From Bacteroides sp. (lineage in GTDB: Bacteria > Bacteroidota > Bacteroidia > Bacteroidales > Marinifilaceae), in contig JAETOX010000013.1 of NCBI GenBank assembly GCA_021771575.1, positions 1 through 43,409 of the forward strand: a stretch of DNA of 43,409 nt. Direction: 5' to 3'. A model generated the notes under the pieces. The model worked only from the letters and a program-made list of their open reading frames with translations. It did not search any database and was not told the DNA's origin. Each line of letters opens with the position of its first letter. Position 1 is the stretch's first letter. The position numbers and the translations under genes were made by a program. This document shows positions 33,712-42,603 of this stretch, in pieces.

Positions 33712-35124
33712 TTATTTCTTTATATAGAATTTATGCGGCTTGATCATGTTCTCTGGTTTCAACAGTTGATCCAGTTCGTCTTTTGTCAGTAAGCCTTCTT
33801 CCAGTACTAAATCATAAACGCTCCGATTTTCTTTCAGAGCCCGTTTAGCAATCCGGGAAGAATTTTCGTAACCCAGCGTAGGATTCAGCGCTGTAACGAT
33901 ACCGATACTATTCAATACCATTTCGCGGCAACGTTGAGCATTGGCCGTGATTCCTTCAACACAGAGGATCCGCAAGCGGTCCATACCTTTTTGCAACATT
34001 TTGATGGAACTAAAGATTGCGTGTACCATCACCGGTTCCATCACATTCAACTGTAATTGTCCGGCTTCTGCTGCAAAAGTAACGGTCAGGTCGTTACCCA
34101 TAATGCGGTAGCAAATCTGGTTCATCACTTCAGGGATCACCGGATTCACTTTTCCCGGCATGATAGAAGATCCCGGTTGCATCGGCGGCAGGTTGATTTC
34201 GTTCAGGCCACAACGAGGACCGCTGGATAACAAACGCAGGTCATTACAGATCTTCGATAATTTCACAGCCAGACGTTTCAATGCAGAAGAGTACATCACC
34301 GAAGAACCAGCATCCGGAGTAGCCTCGATCAGGTTAGAAGCCAATACGAATTCTTCACCACTGATGATGCGGAGATTCTTGATACATTTAGCCGAATATT
34401 CGGGTTCGGAGTTGATTCCGGTACCGATAGCGGTGGCTCCCATGTTGACTTCCAGGAACAATTTGGCATTCTGGTTCAAGCGATCCACTTCTTCTTCGAG
34501 GTTAGCGGCGAACGCTTCGAATTCCTGTCCCAGCGTCATGGGCACAGCATCCTGCAACTGGGTACGACCCATTTTCAATACTTCCTTAAACTCTTCTCCT
34601 TTTTCGCGGAAAGCCTGGATCAATTGTTTCAGATCGGCAACCAGCTCTTCGTTCATAAAGATGAAAGCCAGTTTGAAAGCAGTAGGATAAGCATCGTTTG
34701 TAGACTGAGACAGATTGACGTGGTTGTTGGGATGGCAATATTCGTATTCGCCTTTTTTATGTCCCAATAATTCCAATGCCCGATTGGCTACAACTTCGTT
34801 AATATTCATGTTGGTAGAAGTACCGGCCCCACCCTGAATCAAATCTACAGGGAATTGATCGTGTAATTCTCCATTGATAATTTCTTCACAAGCATGTGTA
34901 ATTGCATTGGCAATATCATCCGGTAAAATTTCCAGTTCCTGATTAGCTTTGGCTGCCGCCCATTTTACCATAGCTAAAGCTTTCACATAATTCGGATAAT
35001 CTCCGATAGTGATGCCGCTTATGTTTTGAAAATTTTCGATTCCCCGGAGGGTTTGTATTCCATAATACGCATCTGCAGGCACTTCTTTTTCGCCTAATAA
35101 GTCATGTTCTACACGTGTCTTCAT
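33712..35124 (-). CDS. aspA: Aspartate ammonia-lyase
   Basis: The 470-residue protein of the aspartase/fumarase superfamily converts L-aspartate to fumarate and ammonia. The signatures are GTSTNMN (101-107), HPNNHVNLSQSTND (131-144) and the mobile catalytic loop GSSIMPGKVNP (318-328), with Ser319/Ser320 in the general-base position. Aspartase is favoured over fumarase by the opening TRVEHDLLGEKEVPADAYYG and the length. It is a single-gene unit with its own predicted -7 element (35166-35173) and hairpin terminator (33658-33691). It divides the two SusCD operons. In anaerobic Bacteroidales it feeds fumarate respiration. Confidence 0.95.
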   Translation of the reverse strand: MKTRVEHDLLGEKEVPADAYYGIQTLRGIENFQNISGITIGDYPNYVKALAMVKWAAAKANQELEILPDDIANAITHACEEIINGELHDQFPVDLIQGGAGTSTNMNINEVVANRALELLGHKKGEYEYCHPNNHVNLSQSTNDAYPTAFKLAFIFMNEELVADLKQLIQAFREKGEEFKEVLKMGRTQLQDAVPMTLGQEFEAFAANLEEEVDRLNQNAKLFLEVNMGATAIGTGINSEPEYSAKCIKNLRIISGEEFVLASNLIEATPDAGSSVMYSSALKRLAVKLSKICNDLRLLSSGPRCGLNEINLPPMQPGSSIMPGKVNPVIPEVMNQICYRIMGNDLTVTFAAEAGQLQLNVMEPVMVHAIFSSIKMLQKGMDRLRILCVEGITANAQRCREMVLNSIGIVTALNPTLGYENSSRIAKRALKENRSVYDLVLEEGLLTKDELDQLLKPENMIKPHKFYIKK

Positions 35125-35165
35125 GATTCTAATCTATTTTAATTGCCATAATTTTTTTAATCCGG

Positions 35166-35173
35166 CAAAGTTA
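35166..35173 (-). promoter_or_regulatory. -7 element for aspA (TAACTTTG)
   Basis: Plus-strand CAAAGTTA reads TAACTTTG on the minus strand, an exact TAnnTTTG match, 41 bases upstream of the aspA ATG at 35124. Transcription would begin near 35159. No clean TTG sits 19-21 bases upstream; the nearest match there reads TTTAG. Confidence 0.6.
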
Positions 35174-35255
35174 GAAAAGAAAAAAAGATTAAACTAAACT
35201 TTCTCCCAAAGAAATAACTTTCTGATTTTCTGAGAAAACCATGTAACACAAACGT

Positions 35256-35636
35256 TTACAATAAAATTAAGGAATTTTTAATAAAATACCGTTTTAAAAA
35301 AGCATATTTTAACTCTTTTCTTCCTCCAATAGAAATGTCACCGGATTCAACCGATTCCAAAAAAACAATTCCGCAACACCCCTTTCCCCGTTCTTTAATC
35401 TTTGCAACTAAAAGAGCATTTACCCGCCGGGCAAATACCAAGGGAGTAGCTCGTCTGAAAAGGTTCAACGAAGTAGCACTGGCAAAAGTAACAAACCATT
35501 CACCCGTTTTTCCCCGATAGGCCGCTTCAATATTCCTAATGGCTACCTGTATTTTTTGTGGAACCTCGGCTTTTGATGCGAAGCGATATTGACCCTCCAC
35601 ATAACACAATGCTTTCTCATCATTATTTCCCGTCAC
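35256..35636 (-). CDS. Hypothetical protein, last frame of SusCD operon 2
   Basis: The frame gives 126 residues from a GTG at 35636. Upstream it stays open to a stop at 35700-35702 (another 21 codons) without an ATG, so the true start is unclear. The sequence is basic and rich in short hydrophobic strands (GEWFVTFASATSLNLFRR, KGCCGIVFLESVESG). I see no signal peptide, membrane helix or known motif. It lies 52 bases after the thioredoxin gene on the same strand. It may be a real small gene with a non-ATG start or a non-coding frame. No family was recognised. Confidence 0.4.
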   Translation of the reverse strand: MTGNNDEKALCYVEGQYRFASKAEVPQKIQVAIRNIEAAYRGKTGEWFVTFASATSLNLFRRATPLVFARRVNALLVAKIKERGKGCCGIVFLESVESGDISIGGRKELKYAFLKRYFIKNSLILL

Positions 35637-35688
35637 ATAAAGACAAGTACAGCCAAATAGATGAAATGCGTATTGTTTTTCTGTATCA

Positions 35689-36750
35689 TCAATTTCGTTC
35701 TAAACAGATCATTTTCTCCCACCTGGCTTTCTGGTCTACAGTAGCTTGAGAAAGAGGTCCGGAGCCGTACTGTATGAAAGGGCCAGCCAAACGAAAAATC
35801 GTCAATACAGCTAATTGACTATCTTTCTTCATCTTGGGAAGTTCCTGTTCACAAACATCAAGGAGCCCGTCGATTTCGTCTGTTTGTACAGACCGGGCAA
35901 TTTTTACTGCTGCCAGTAATACCGATTGGTTCAGGGGTTGTAATTTGCCGATTTCTTTCTCTATTTGATTCAAACGCACCACAGCTCCGGATTGCACTCC
36001 TTCCATCATCTCCAAAATTTCAGCACAAAGAGGCTCTGTCAGGCGCTTGTCGACAGTTTCCCGTCCATTTGCCGCATAAAATTGTTCGCGGTGGGCCACC
36101 AGGTAGGCAAAAGCTTTGGAGTCCACAGGACAGCACTGGGGATTTCCAAAAATAGACCAATATTCCTGGGATATTTTTTCTTTATCGTCCGCTATTTTCA
36201 GCAACTCTTCTGCGATCTCGAGCATTTTTGTCTCTTCCTCGTATTCCTGGAGGGCACGGAAATATTGCCACAGAAATTCTCTGTCGCGGTTTCCAGTTTT
36301 GTATTTTTGTTCACATTGTTCCAGCGAAGTGCCTACTTCCAATCCTTTGCGAACACGCCGGATAAATTCCTCCGCTTCGAATCCTCCTATGATTTTATGC
36401 AGCATGGTACCGTCTGCTGCAATTATAAAAAAGGTGGGATAAGAAGTAACGCTATAACGCTCTCCGAATTGTTTTCCTTCCGGTTTTTCCATATCGAATT
36501 TCACAGAAACGAATCTCGGGTTGAAAAATTCACCCATGCAGGCTTGCGGAAAGATTTTTTCACTCATGTATTTACAAGGTCCGCACCAGGAGGTGTAGCA
36601 ATCTACAAACAAAACTTTACCTTCTGCCTTGGCTTTGGAGAGTGCCTGCGTAAAAGTCAGAGACTCAAATTTTACCCCCTCCTGCGCCCAGCTCATAAAA
36701 GGGACTGCGCATAGCACAATCCATAAAATCCATTTTTTCATGTTTTCCAT
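35689..36750 (-). CDS. Periplasmic thioredoxin-fold protein (operon 2)
   Basis: The 353-residue protein has a signal peptide ending near SWAQ (about residue 23); MKKWILW, three codons in, is an alternative start. The thioredoxin active site is C56-G-P-C59 in FVDCYTSWCGPC, with the cis-Pro strand TSYPTFFIIAADG. A helical C-terminal region (about 145-350) follows. It is clearly a paralogue of 23442-24623: same active-site context, same downstream layout, same place at the end of a SusC/SusD/DUF4843/PKD-like series. A role in reducing or shuffling disulfides in imported material or in the uptake proteins is inferred. Confidence 0.88.
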   Translation of the reverse strand: MENMKKWILWIVLCAVPFMSWAQEGVKFESLTFTQALSKAKAEGKVLFVDCYTSWCGPCKYMSEKIFPQACMGEFFNPRFVSVKFDMEKPEGKQFGERYSVTSYPTFFIIAADGTMLHKIIGGFEAEEFIRRVRKGLEVGTSLEQCEQKYKTGNRDREFLWQYFRALQEYEEETKMLEIAEELLKIADDKEKISQEYWSIFGNPQCCPVDSKAFAYLVAHREQFYAANGRETVDKRLTEPLCAEILEMMEGVQSGAVVRLNQIEKEIGKLQPLNQSVLLAAVKIARSVQTDEIDGLLDVCEQELPKMKKDSQLAVLTIFRLAGPFIQYGSGPLSQATVDQKARWEKMICLERN

Positions 36751-36757
36751 TAATTGT

Positions 36758-38290
36758 TTAATCTACCAATAAGACGATTTCATAAGTTTTTCCCGCTTCA
36801 AACCAGGCATCGTAAACCAACATCATATCTTCCGACAATGCCACCTGCCAGTCTTGTCCCGGAGCCAGACGGGGATTCTTCAACCTCTGAGGGAAAAGAA
36901 AGGAAAAGGGTATCGGTCCCACGCTATTCGGAGCTCCCAAATCCTGCGAATCAAACATCCGGATATTAGTACCTTCTACCTGGTCGGGTGAAAAGTTTTC
37001 TTTCGTTTTCAAGGTGATGATATACTTGTTGTTTTTGCAGGTGGTCTTCATGGTATAGCTCTTTTTTTCCGGACGGAAACGGACATCCCATTTGGGATCG
37101 CCGAAATAAGCCAGCAGGTCCCGTTCCTGCCAGAATCCCAATATGGCACCAGCAACCTGTTTCCCGGTCAATTCCTGCATCTTCCGATAAACATCTGCCA
37201 TTTCCTCATTCAGATTCCAGTTGTAATCGTAATCCGCTTTCAGTAATTCCGGTGAAGAGGCCTGCAAGGTGTGTAACAGGTGTTGACGACTCAAAAAATA
37301 GGCTTCCGCCATGGTGTAGCGTCCGGGTGTAGCCTGCCAGAACTTCAAACCGCCCCACAACGTCTGCCCCAGCACAATCTGATTCGCAGGATATCCCACC
37401 ATCGAAGTCACGTTAGGGCTCCCCATCCATGCCAAGGCACAACTTTTTTCCGGGTTATCCACATCACAACCGAAAGCTCCGGCAGCAATATACGCTTTCC
37501 GGTCGCCCGACCAGTTGACCATACTTCTCACTGTGTCGTAAGACACAATGCGGTTCCCCTTATATTCCGATTTCCACGTCCTATAATGAAAGGCACCGTC
37601 TTTGGCATAAATCTCCTCATATACGCTGGAATTATCAGGCAAAGAAAAAAAACACTTGTTGGCATAAGATTCGCATAACAAGAAATCGGGTTCGACCATG
37701 TGGTATAACTGATTGAACACTTCAAACTGCTTTTCCACGGGCCACCATTTTACAGCGAGGGTATCCTCCGGCCTCGTCTTTACTCCCGACTTTCCATAAC
37801 CGACATATCCGAACCTTTGCCAGTCCACATCCGTCAGTTCCACCCGATTTTGCGACACTAACCCATTGTCGAGCACAAGCGGCCCAACAGCATTGTCCAC
37901 CAACTTCATAGCCATTGTGGCATCGATTCCTGTAATGATGCCCCACATGAAATCGGCATAGACAGAAGGAGTCACCCGACGCGCCAGGGTATTCATGCCG
38001 ATAACATAATCCCGGTCTATCCGTTGCGGTTTTTCCACAACTGCCACATAACGGGGCCGTATCCCCTGCAAAGCCTCCAATACCTCAGCAGGCCGTTCTG
38101 TATAATACAGCACTTGTGCGGCATGACGGTCGCATAGGGCTTTTACCACATTTTTCCAGTCGGCATCCTGTTCTACTGCACGGCTCGCCAACACAACATA
38201 TTTATTTCCTTCCGTCTTTACAGAAGAACGATTACCGGCAAATACACAACTGACTATCGATAAAAACAATATAACTAAACTTTTTTTCAT
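36758..38290 (-). CDS. Secreted protein with weak resemblance to the C25 (gingipain-like) caspase-hemoglobinase fold
   Basis: The 510-residue protein has a signal peptide (LVILFLSIVSCVFAG, about 5-19). The N-terminal half alternates strands and helices (YVVLASRAVE, then RPRYVAVVEKPQRIDRDYV, then YADFMWGIITGIDA), as in C25 peptidases and their relatives. Around 270-300, AYIAAGAFGCDVDN followed by ALAWMGSPNVTSMVGY resembles the region with the catalytic Cys, but I see no clear His-Gly dyad upstream (the place reads LLCESYANKC). It may therefore be a catalytically dead relative or a different family. A small beta domain probably ends it (about 390-510). It lies between two thioredoxin-fold genes, 3 and 7 bases away. 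Confidence 0.5.
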   Translation of the reverse strand: MKKSLVILFLSIVSCVFAGNRSSVKTEGNKYVVLASRAVEQDADWKNVVKALCDRHAAQVLYYTERPAEVLEALQGIRPRYVAVVEKPQRIDRDYVIGMNTLARRVTPSVYADFMWGIITGIDATMAMKLVDNAVGPLVLDNGLVSQNRVELTDVDWQRFGYVGYGKSGVKTRPEDTLAVKWWPVEKQFEVFNQLYHMVEPDFLLCESYANKCFFSLPDNSSVYEEIYAKDGAFHYRTWKSEYKGNRIVSYDTVRSMVNWSGDRKAYIAAGAFGCDVDNPEKSCALAWMGSPNVTSMVGYPANQIVLGQTLWGGLKFWQATPGRYTMAEAYFLSRQHLLHTLQASSPELLKADYDYNWNLNEEMADVYRKMQELTGKQVAGAILGFWQERDLLAYFGDPKWDVRFRPEKKSYTMKTTCKNNKYIITLKTKENFSPDQVEGTNIRMFDSQDLGAPNSVGPIPFSFLFPQRLKNPRLAPGQDWQVALSEDMMLVYDAWFEAGKTYEIVLLVD

Positions 38291-38293
38291 CCC

Positions 38294-38818
38294 TTATATT
38301 CCTTTTAATTCAGACAAGCATTGCAGCGTTTTCGCATCGGAAGGACGAGTCATATCAGCATCCACAATTTTTCCTTTCTTATCCAACAGGATAAAACGGG
38401 GAATTCCGTCCACATGGTAAGCCTTCACCCACTTTTCATTCCCTTCGACATTCAACTGTATCCCCCCCATCTTTTTCTCTTTCACGAACTGTTGCCACTT
38501 TTTTCGGTTTTCATCCACCGAGATACTAACAAAAACAATCTTTTTACCGTGCATTTTCCGCTCAAGTTCTTTCAGATGGGGTATTTCCATACAACAAGGA
38601 CCACACCAGGTCGCCCAAATGTCAACATACACGTATTTTCCCTGTAAATCTTTCAAGGTTACGATTTTTCCGTTCACATCCCGGTATCTGAAATCCGGCG
38701 ACGCCATACCTTTTTTCAAGGTATCCGGTTCCGCCATTGCTGCTCGTCCGGAGGCAAGGGCTTGTCCCCCGGAAAGACCGAGAAGGACAAGCACGAAAAA
38801 CACATAAATTTTTGCCAT
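38294..38818 (-). CDS. TlpA/ResA-like thiol-disulfide oxidoreductase
   Basis: The 174-residue protein has a cleavable signal (hydrophobic about 5-20, then ALASG). The AhpC/TSA-Redoxin type fold has C72-G-P-C75 in IWATWCGPCCMEIPHL, with an extra Cys76 directly after the motif. The cis-Pro region is DGIPRFILLDKKGKIVDAD. Such proteins keep periplasmic thiols reduced. No counterpart exists in operon 1, so operon 2 has two thioredoxin-fold members. It is 6 bases after the PKD-like gene and 3 bases before the C25-like gene. Confidence 0.92.
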   Translation of the reverse strand: MAKIYVFFVLVLLGLSGGQALASGRAAMAEPDTLKKGMASPDFRYRDVNGKIVTLKDLQGKYVYVDIWATWCGPCCMEIPHLKELERKMHGKKIVFVSISVDENRKKWQQFVKEKKMGGIQLNVEGNEKWVKAYHVDGIPRFILLDKKGKIVDADMTRPSDAKTLQCLSELKGI

Positions 38819-38824
38819 CTGTTT

Positions 38825-40345
38825 TTAATTTTTATCTTTATAGAATAATTTCACTGGTTTATCCGTCACCCCGACAAAACTATTCACTAATCGGAGGTCT
38901 TTCGTCGAGTAAATATAGATGCTTCCCTTCAAACCGGCTGCCGCCTCATCGTATGCTCCCACGTACAGGTATTCTCCGTCGGGACTTTCTGCCATACAGG
39001 TGATTTCTCCACGGGGCAGGGAAACCTGGCTGGATTGAGAGAAATCGCTCGTGTAACGCCAACGATATATCATACTGCCGTTGTTGTAAAAAATCACATT
39101 GTAGTTCCCGTTATATATCATTTCGGAGTTGCTGTCCAGTGCCAACGGGGCAGCAAGAGAATATTCCCGCTCTTGATATCCATCACCTTTGCTGAACACA
39201 TCAAACCTGTTATCAAGAAAATTCGTTATCGATTTATAAGTTGTAACCCACACCTTATCGGAATTATTTTTGGGCTCGCTGACCACCAACAGATTTCGAT
39301 TGTTAGTGGGTCCTACCAATGTAAAATTGACAATCCGACGTCCTTGAAAGTCACTTTCGGAATCCGTAATATTATTATTTGTATTTACATAACCTATCAA
39401 CTTCTCATTTTCATTATCTGCCACAATGGGAATCGACACGTTTCCTCCGTTCCAATCATCCTTATAAACACCCCGATAGCACTTTTCGCCTTTCATTTCC
39501 GTGCCCCATGTCTCATTAATTATTCCAAAGTTAGCCAAGTCAGCACACATGACTTGTCCGGCATCGGTCATGACAGCCATATATTGCCAGCACGGAACTA
39601 TGGCAACCGGTTTTATATCCTTTATTATAAAGGACAAATCTATCTTGCGCAAAACCAACAGGGAATTTTGCTCCAATTCATACATGGCTTGCTGGGATTC
39701 GGAAAGCACAAACACAGAGTTTTTAGAATCTCCATAATCCATGACAACCATATCCCGTACATCCGCCAATTCGTAATCGGGATTTACCTTCAGCCATACG
39801 TTCCGCTCGAAATCTTCCACTTTCGCTTGCAGCAACTCGTTTGCATTCCTATCCACGGAACAGAATGCCAAACTTCCTTTTCCCGCATCATCCGAACTCA
39901 AGACCAGCAACCCTCTCTCCATACCCGCCTTGATTTCCACCGTTATGTAATGAAAAGTGCTGCCAAACTCGTTGGAAACCCGCAAACGCAACAAAAACTC
40001 CCCCACTCTGTCAAAAGAATATTCCACAACCGTCGAGTCCGAAATTAGAAACAACGATTCCAATACCGGTTCTCCGTCCTTGTATCCATTTATAAATCCC
40101 GCCTTCCACTCATACGACAACTCGTATCCCTCCAGGGTCTGTTCCGCTTCCGCCTCGATACGCACTGGCATCTTCAATTCCGCCACTGCAAACTTCCCGT
40201 CCTCATCTACCCCCTCTCCCCACACTTTCGTAATCGTGATATCGGAGATTTCTTTTACAAACCCGGTCGTATCGTCGTGAATGCAGGAAACCATTCCTGC
40301 GGACACACCGAGCAATAATAGTAATACGTATAGATATTTTTTCAT
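38825..40345 (-). CDS. PKD-like family surface lipoprotein (operon 2)
   Basis: The 506-residue lipoprotein has signal GMVSC (Cys21). A PKD/Ig-like beta region (about 30-145: GYELSYEWKAGFINGYKDG, then RVGEFLLRLRVSNEFG) is followed by propeller-like repeats (GLLVLSSDDAGKGSLAFCSV, then NLLVVSEPKNNSD, then EYLYVGAYDE). It occupies the same place as 24644-26242 in operon 1 and has the same plan, although the sequences differ considerably. A surface-exposed binding role next to SusD is likely. Confidence 0.8.
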   Translation of the reverse strand: MKKYLYVLLLLLGVSAGMVSCIHDDTTGFVKEISDITITKVWGEGVDEDGKFAVAELKMPVRIEAEAEQTLEGYELSYEWKAGFINGYKDGEPVLESLFLISDSTVVEYSFDRVGEFLLRLRVSNEFGSTFHYITVEIKAGMERGLLVLSSDDAGKGSLAFCSVDRNANELLQAKVEDFERNVWLKVNPDYELADVRDMVVMDYGDSKNSVFVLSESQQAMYELEQNSLLVLRKIDLSFIIKDIKPVAIVPCWQYMAVMTDAGQVMCADLANFGIINETWGTEMKGEKCYRGVYKDDWNGGNVSIPIVADNENEKLIGYVNTNNNITDSESDFQGRRIVNFTLVGPTNNRNLLVVSEPKNNSDKVWVTTYKSITNFLDNRFDVFSKGDGYQEREYSLAAPLALDSNSEMIYNGNYNVIFYNNGSMIYRWRYTSDFSQSSQVSLPRGEITCMAESPDGEYLYVGAYDEAAAGLKGSIYIYSTKDLRLVNSFVGVTDKPVKLFYKDKN

Positions 40346-40357
40346 GATATGTTTTAT

Positions 40358-41152
40358 TTAATTATATGGATCAGGCATGTAAAAATTTTCGGGACAATCT
40401 TCCGGATGAGCCTGCAAATGGTCATACAAGGGCTGAGCTACGAATCTCCGAAGCAAATTATCATAAGGAGGATTCCATTGATATGGCTTTCCCCAAGGTT
40501 TACTCCAATGCTCACCATAAATCACGTCTCCGCAATCCCTTCCCAAATTCGGTTCCAAGAATGTCGTCCACACATAAGGATTATCTTGCTCCACCGCGTG
40601 ATAAAACTGCAAGAACAATTCGTACAATCGGGGAGTCCAAGGTGACCCGAACATATATTGACCAGCCATCCACCAATCAGGTTCTCCCGGTTTATACGGA
40701 TTCAGGATAAAACAAATCTGTGAAATCATCACGGGACGGAAATTGTCATTTTCCACAATCCGAAAACCAAGCGATAAGGTGTCCTCTTCCGAATAGGCGT
40801 AAGAAAAGTCCAGCCATCCGTATGTTTCATTGGCCGGAATGTAGCACGTGTCCTCGAACGAAAACCTGTCGGCAGGTATTGTCGTCAGGGAATCCACGAT
40901 TTCCACCTTGAAACGCCGATTGACGTCCCGGGCAAAACCGACAATATCCACCTTTTCCCGATAGGTTACCCACTTATCCAATGATTGTGTACTAATAACA
41001 GTGGTATCCCCCTTCCAGGGTAGCAGACGCAGTCCGTCCTTCTGTTCAGCGTCGTACCACAAATACTCCCGTTCGCAGCCACACCACAAAGCAGAGCACG
41101 CCAGCAGGAGGCAACAAACCTTAAAAAAGTTGCATATCATATTTGTTTTCAT
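40358..41152 (-). CDS. DUF4843-type lipoprotein (operon 2)
   Basis: I chose the ATG at 41152 (264 residues). A longer frame to 41206 would overlap the SusD gene by 38 bases and place the signal peptide internally. The signal is KVCCLLLACSALWCGC, with Cys26 or Cys24 as lipidation site. A beta-rich body contains VDIVGFARDVNRRFKVEIVD and DTLSLGFRIVENDNFRP, similar to operon 1's DUF4843 protein in position and design. The tail (about 180-264) is rich in Trp and Tyr. Function is unknown. Confidence 0.75.
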   Translation of the reverse strand: MKTNMICNFFKVCCLLLACSALWCGCEREYLWYDAEQKDGLRLLPWKGDTTVISTQSLDKWVTYREKVDIVGFARDVNRRFKVEIVDSLTTIPADRFSFEDTCYIPANETYGWLDFSYAYSEEDTLSLGFRIVENDNFRPVMISQICFILNPYKPGEPDWWMAGQYMFGSPWTPRLYELFLQFYHAVEQDNPYVWTTFLEPNLGRDCGDVIYGEHWSKPWGKPYQWNPPYDNLLRRFVAQPLYDHLQAHPEDCPENFYMPDPYN

Positions 41153-41168
41153 ATTCTGTCCCGTTAAA

Positions 41169-42590
41169 TTACATGGTAAAATCTTCTCTAAACTCAAACT
41201 CATCATCCGGAATCAGCAATTGCCATTTGTCCTCGGTCATGGTGATTTCCTCATTACTATGCACGGCAACCACTTTTTCCGGATGCCTGCGCTTCATGAG
41301 AAACCAAACCTGTCCTTCCTGCACCAATTCCCTTCTCCATTCCCTATCAATGCCCTCCAACGTCAGTGCGTCATTGAATCGCTCCAATCCCCGGGAACAT
41401 GCCAGGTCATCTAAATATTTCCGGGCATTTTCCGGCTCGTTTTCCAAAGCGGCTTCCGCGGCAATCAGGTACATCTCGGGCACGCGAATCTGATTGACTC
41501 CTTCCAACCCTGCCGGCTTCTTATCCGCAATTTTCAATTCCACGGGATCGAGCACCTTGACGCTCCGGTCGCCCCACATTCCAGAAACCGACCTGAACCA
41601 CTCCTTGCGCCAGTCCGTTGTTCCATCCGAAGTGGCATAAAGGGCTGTCTGTGTGTAGTGAGGATCAAGCTTACTGTTTCCATCGTCCACATAACAGGAA
41701 TGCAATGCTGTGTACAAGTTCTTATTGGACAATCCCCAAATGCCTTCCGTTTCGGCAACCACCCCCGCCACGACAAAACGGGCATCTTTCGGTTCCTTGA
41801 TTAAAGGGAACTTCTCGGATTCGATCACCGCACGCGCATATTGCCCTGCTTTTTCCAGATCGCCCGGTTCCCCGCGCATGTAATACACCCGCGCCAGGGT
41901 AGCCTGCACGGCATACCAATTGAAATGGATCTCCCGATTCCGGCACATGATGTATTCATGCGTCCTTACCCGAGGCAGGGTCAAGAGGGTATCGTCCTGC
42001 CGCAGCAACTGCTCTGCTTCCGTCAAATCGGCGATGATGAAATCGTAACACTCCTTTACCGTCGAAAAAGAGGTCACCGACGAACCAAACCGGGTAACAT
42101 AGGGAATGCCACGCTCACTCATTTTTAGGGGCGCATACATCCGGAGCAGGTCAAAATGCAGGTAAGCCCGCAATCCCAAAGCTTCTCCCCGATAAAGATT
42201 TTCAAATCTGAGCTCTTTACCTTCGTAAGCATCCAGATTATCCAGGAAGTTGTTGATGTCGCTAATACTACGGTACATCTCACTCCAAATGCCATTTTGA
42301 AATGACCTCATGTCCGGAACACTGAACTCGTATTTCAGCATATTGTATAGCGAAGTATTAACAGGTATGTAAAACTGTGCCAACAAATCCAACCGATAGG
42401 CTATCTCTGCTCCGTATAATCCCGATTTTGCCAATCCGGCATATATCCCATACAGCGCATCTTCCACACCTTCCCGGTCGGTAAATAATTCTTTTTCCAA
42501 CACCTGCGACTTGTCCCTTGAGGTGAGGAAATCATCGCATCCCCCCCACAGGAGAGCTGCCCATATCCATAATATTGCTAATTTTTTCAT
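41169..42590 (-). CDS. RagB/SusD family nutrient-binding lipoprotein (operon 2)
   Basis: The 473-residue lipoprotein has signal LLWGGC (Cys18), then DDFLTSRDKSQVLEKELF. SusD hallmarks are RGEALGLRAYLHFDLLRMYAPL and the C-terminal WRRELVQEGQVWFLMKRR. It caps the SusC whose 3' end lies 13 bases upstream, at the right edge. Homologue of 27037-28482. Substrate unknown. Confidence 0.93.
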   Translation of the reverse strand: MKKLAILWIWAALLWGGCDDFLTSRDKSQVLEKELFTDREGVEDALYGIYAGLAKSGLYGAEIAYRLDLLAQFYIPVNTSLYNMLKYEFSVPDMRSFQNGIWSEMYRSISDINNFLDNLDAYEGKELRFENLYRGEALGLRAYLHFDLLRMYAPLKMSERGIPYVTRFGSSVTSFSTVKECYDFIIADLTEAEQLLRQDDTLLTLPRVRTHEYIMCRNREIHFNWYAVQATLARVYYMRGEPGDLEKAGQYARAVIESEKFPLIKEPKDARFVVAGVVAETEGIWGLSNKNLYTALHSCYVDDGNSKLDPHYTQTALYATSDGTTDWRKEWFRSVSGMWGDRSVKVLDPVELKIADKKPAGLEGVNQIRVPEMYLIAAEAALENEPENARKYLDDLACSRGLERFNDALTLEGIDREWRRELVQEGQVWFLMKRRHPEKVVAVHSNEEITMTEDKWQLLIPDDEFEFREDFTM

Positions 42591-42603
42591 TGTATTGTCT
42601 GTT

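Noticed and set aside
39035-40048. 337-codon plus-strand frame opposite the PKD-like gene
   Set aside because: It is antisense to a lipoprotein with clear signal and family features. It has no signature of its own and sits inside a minus-strand operon.
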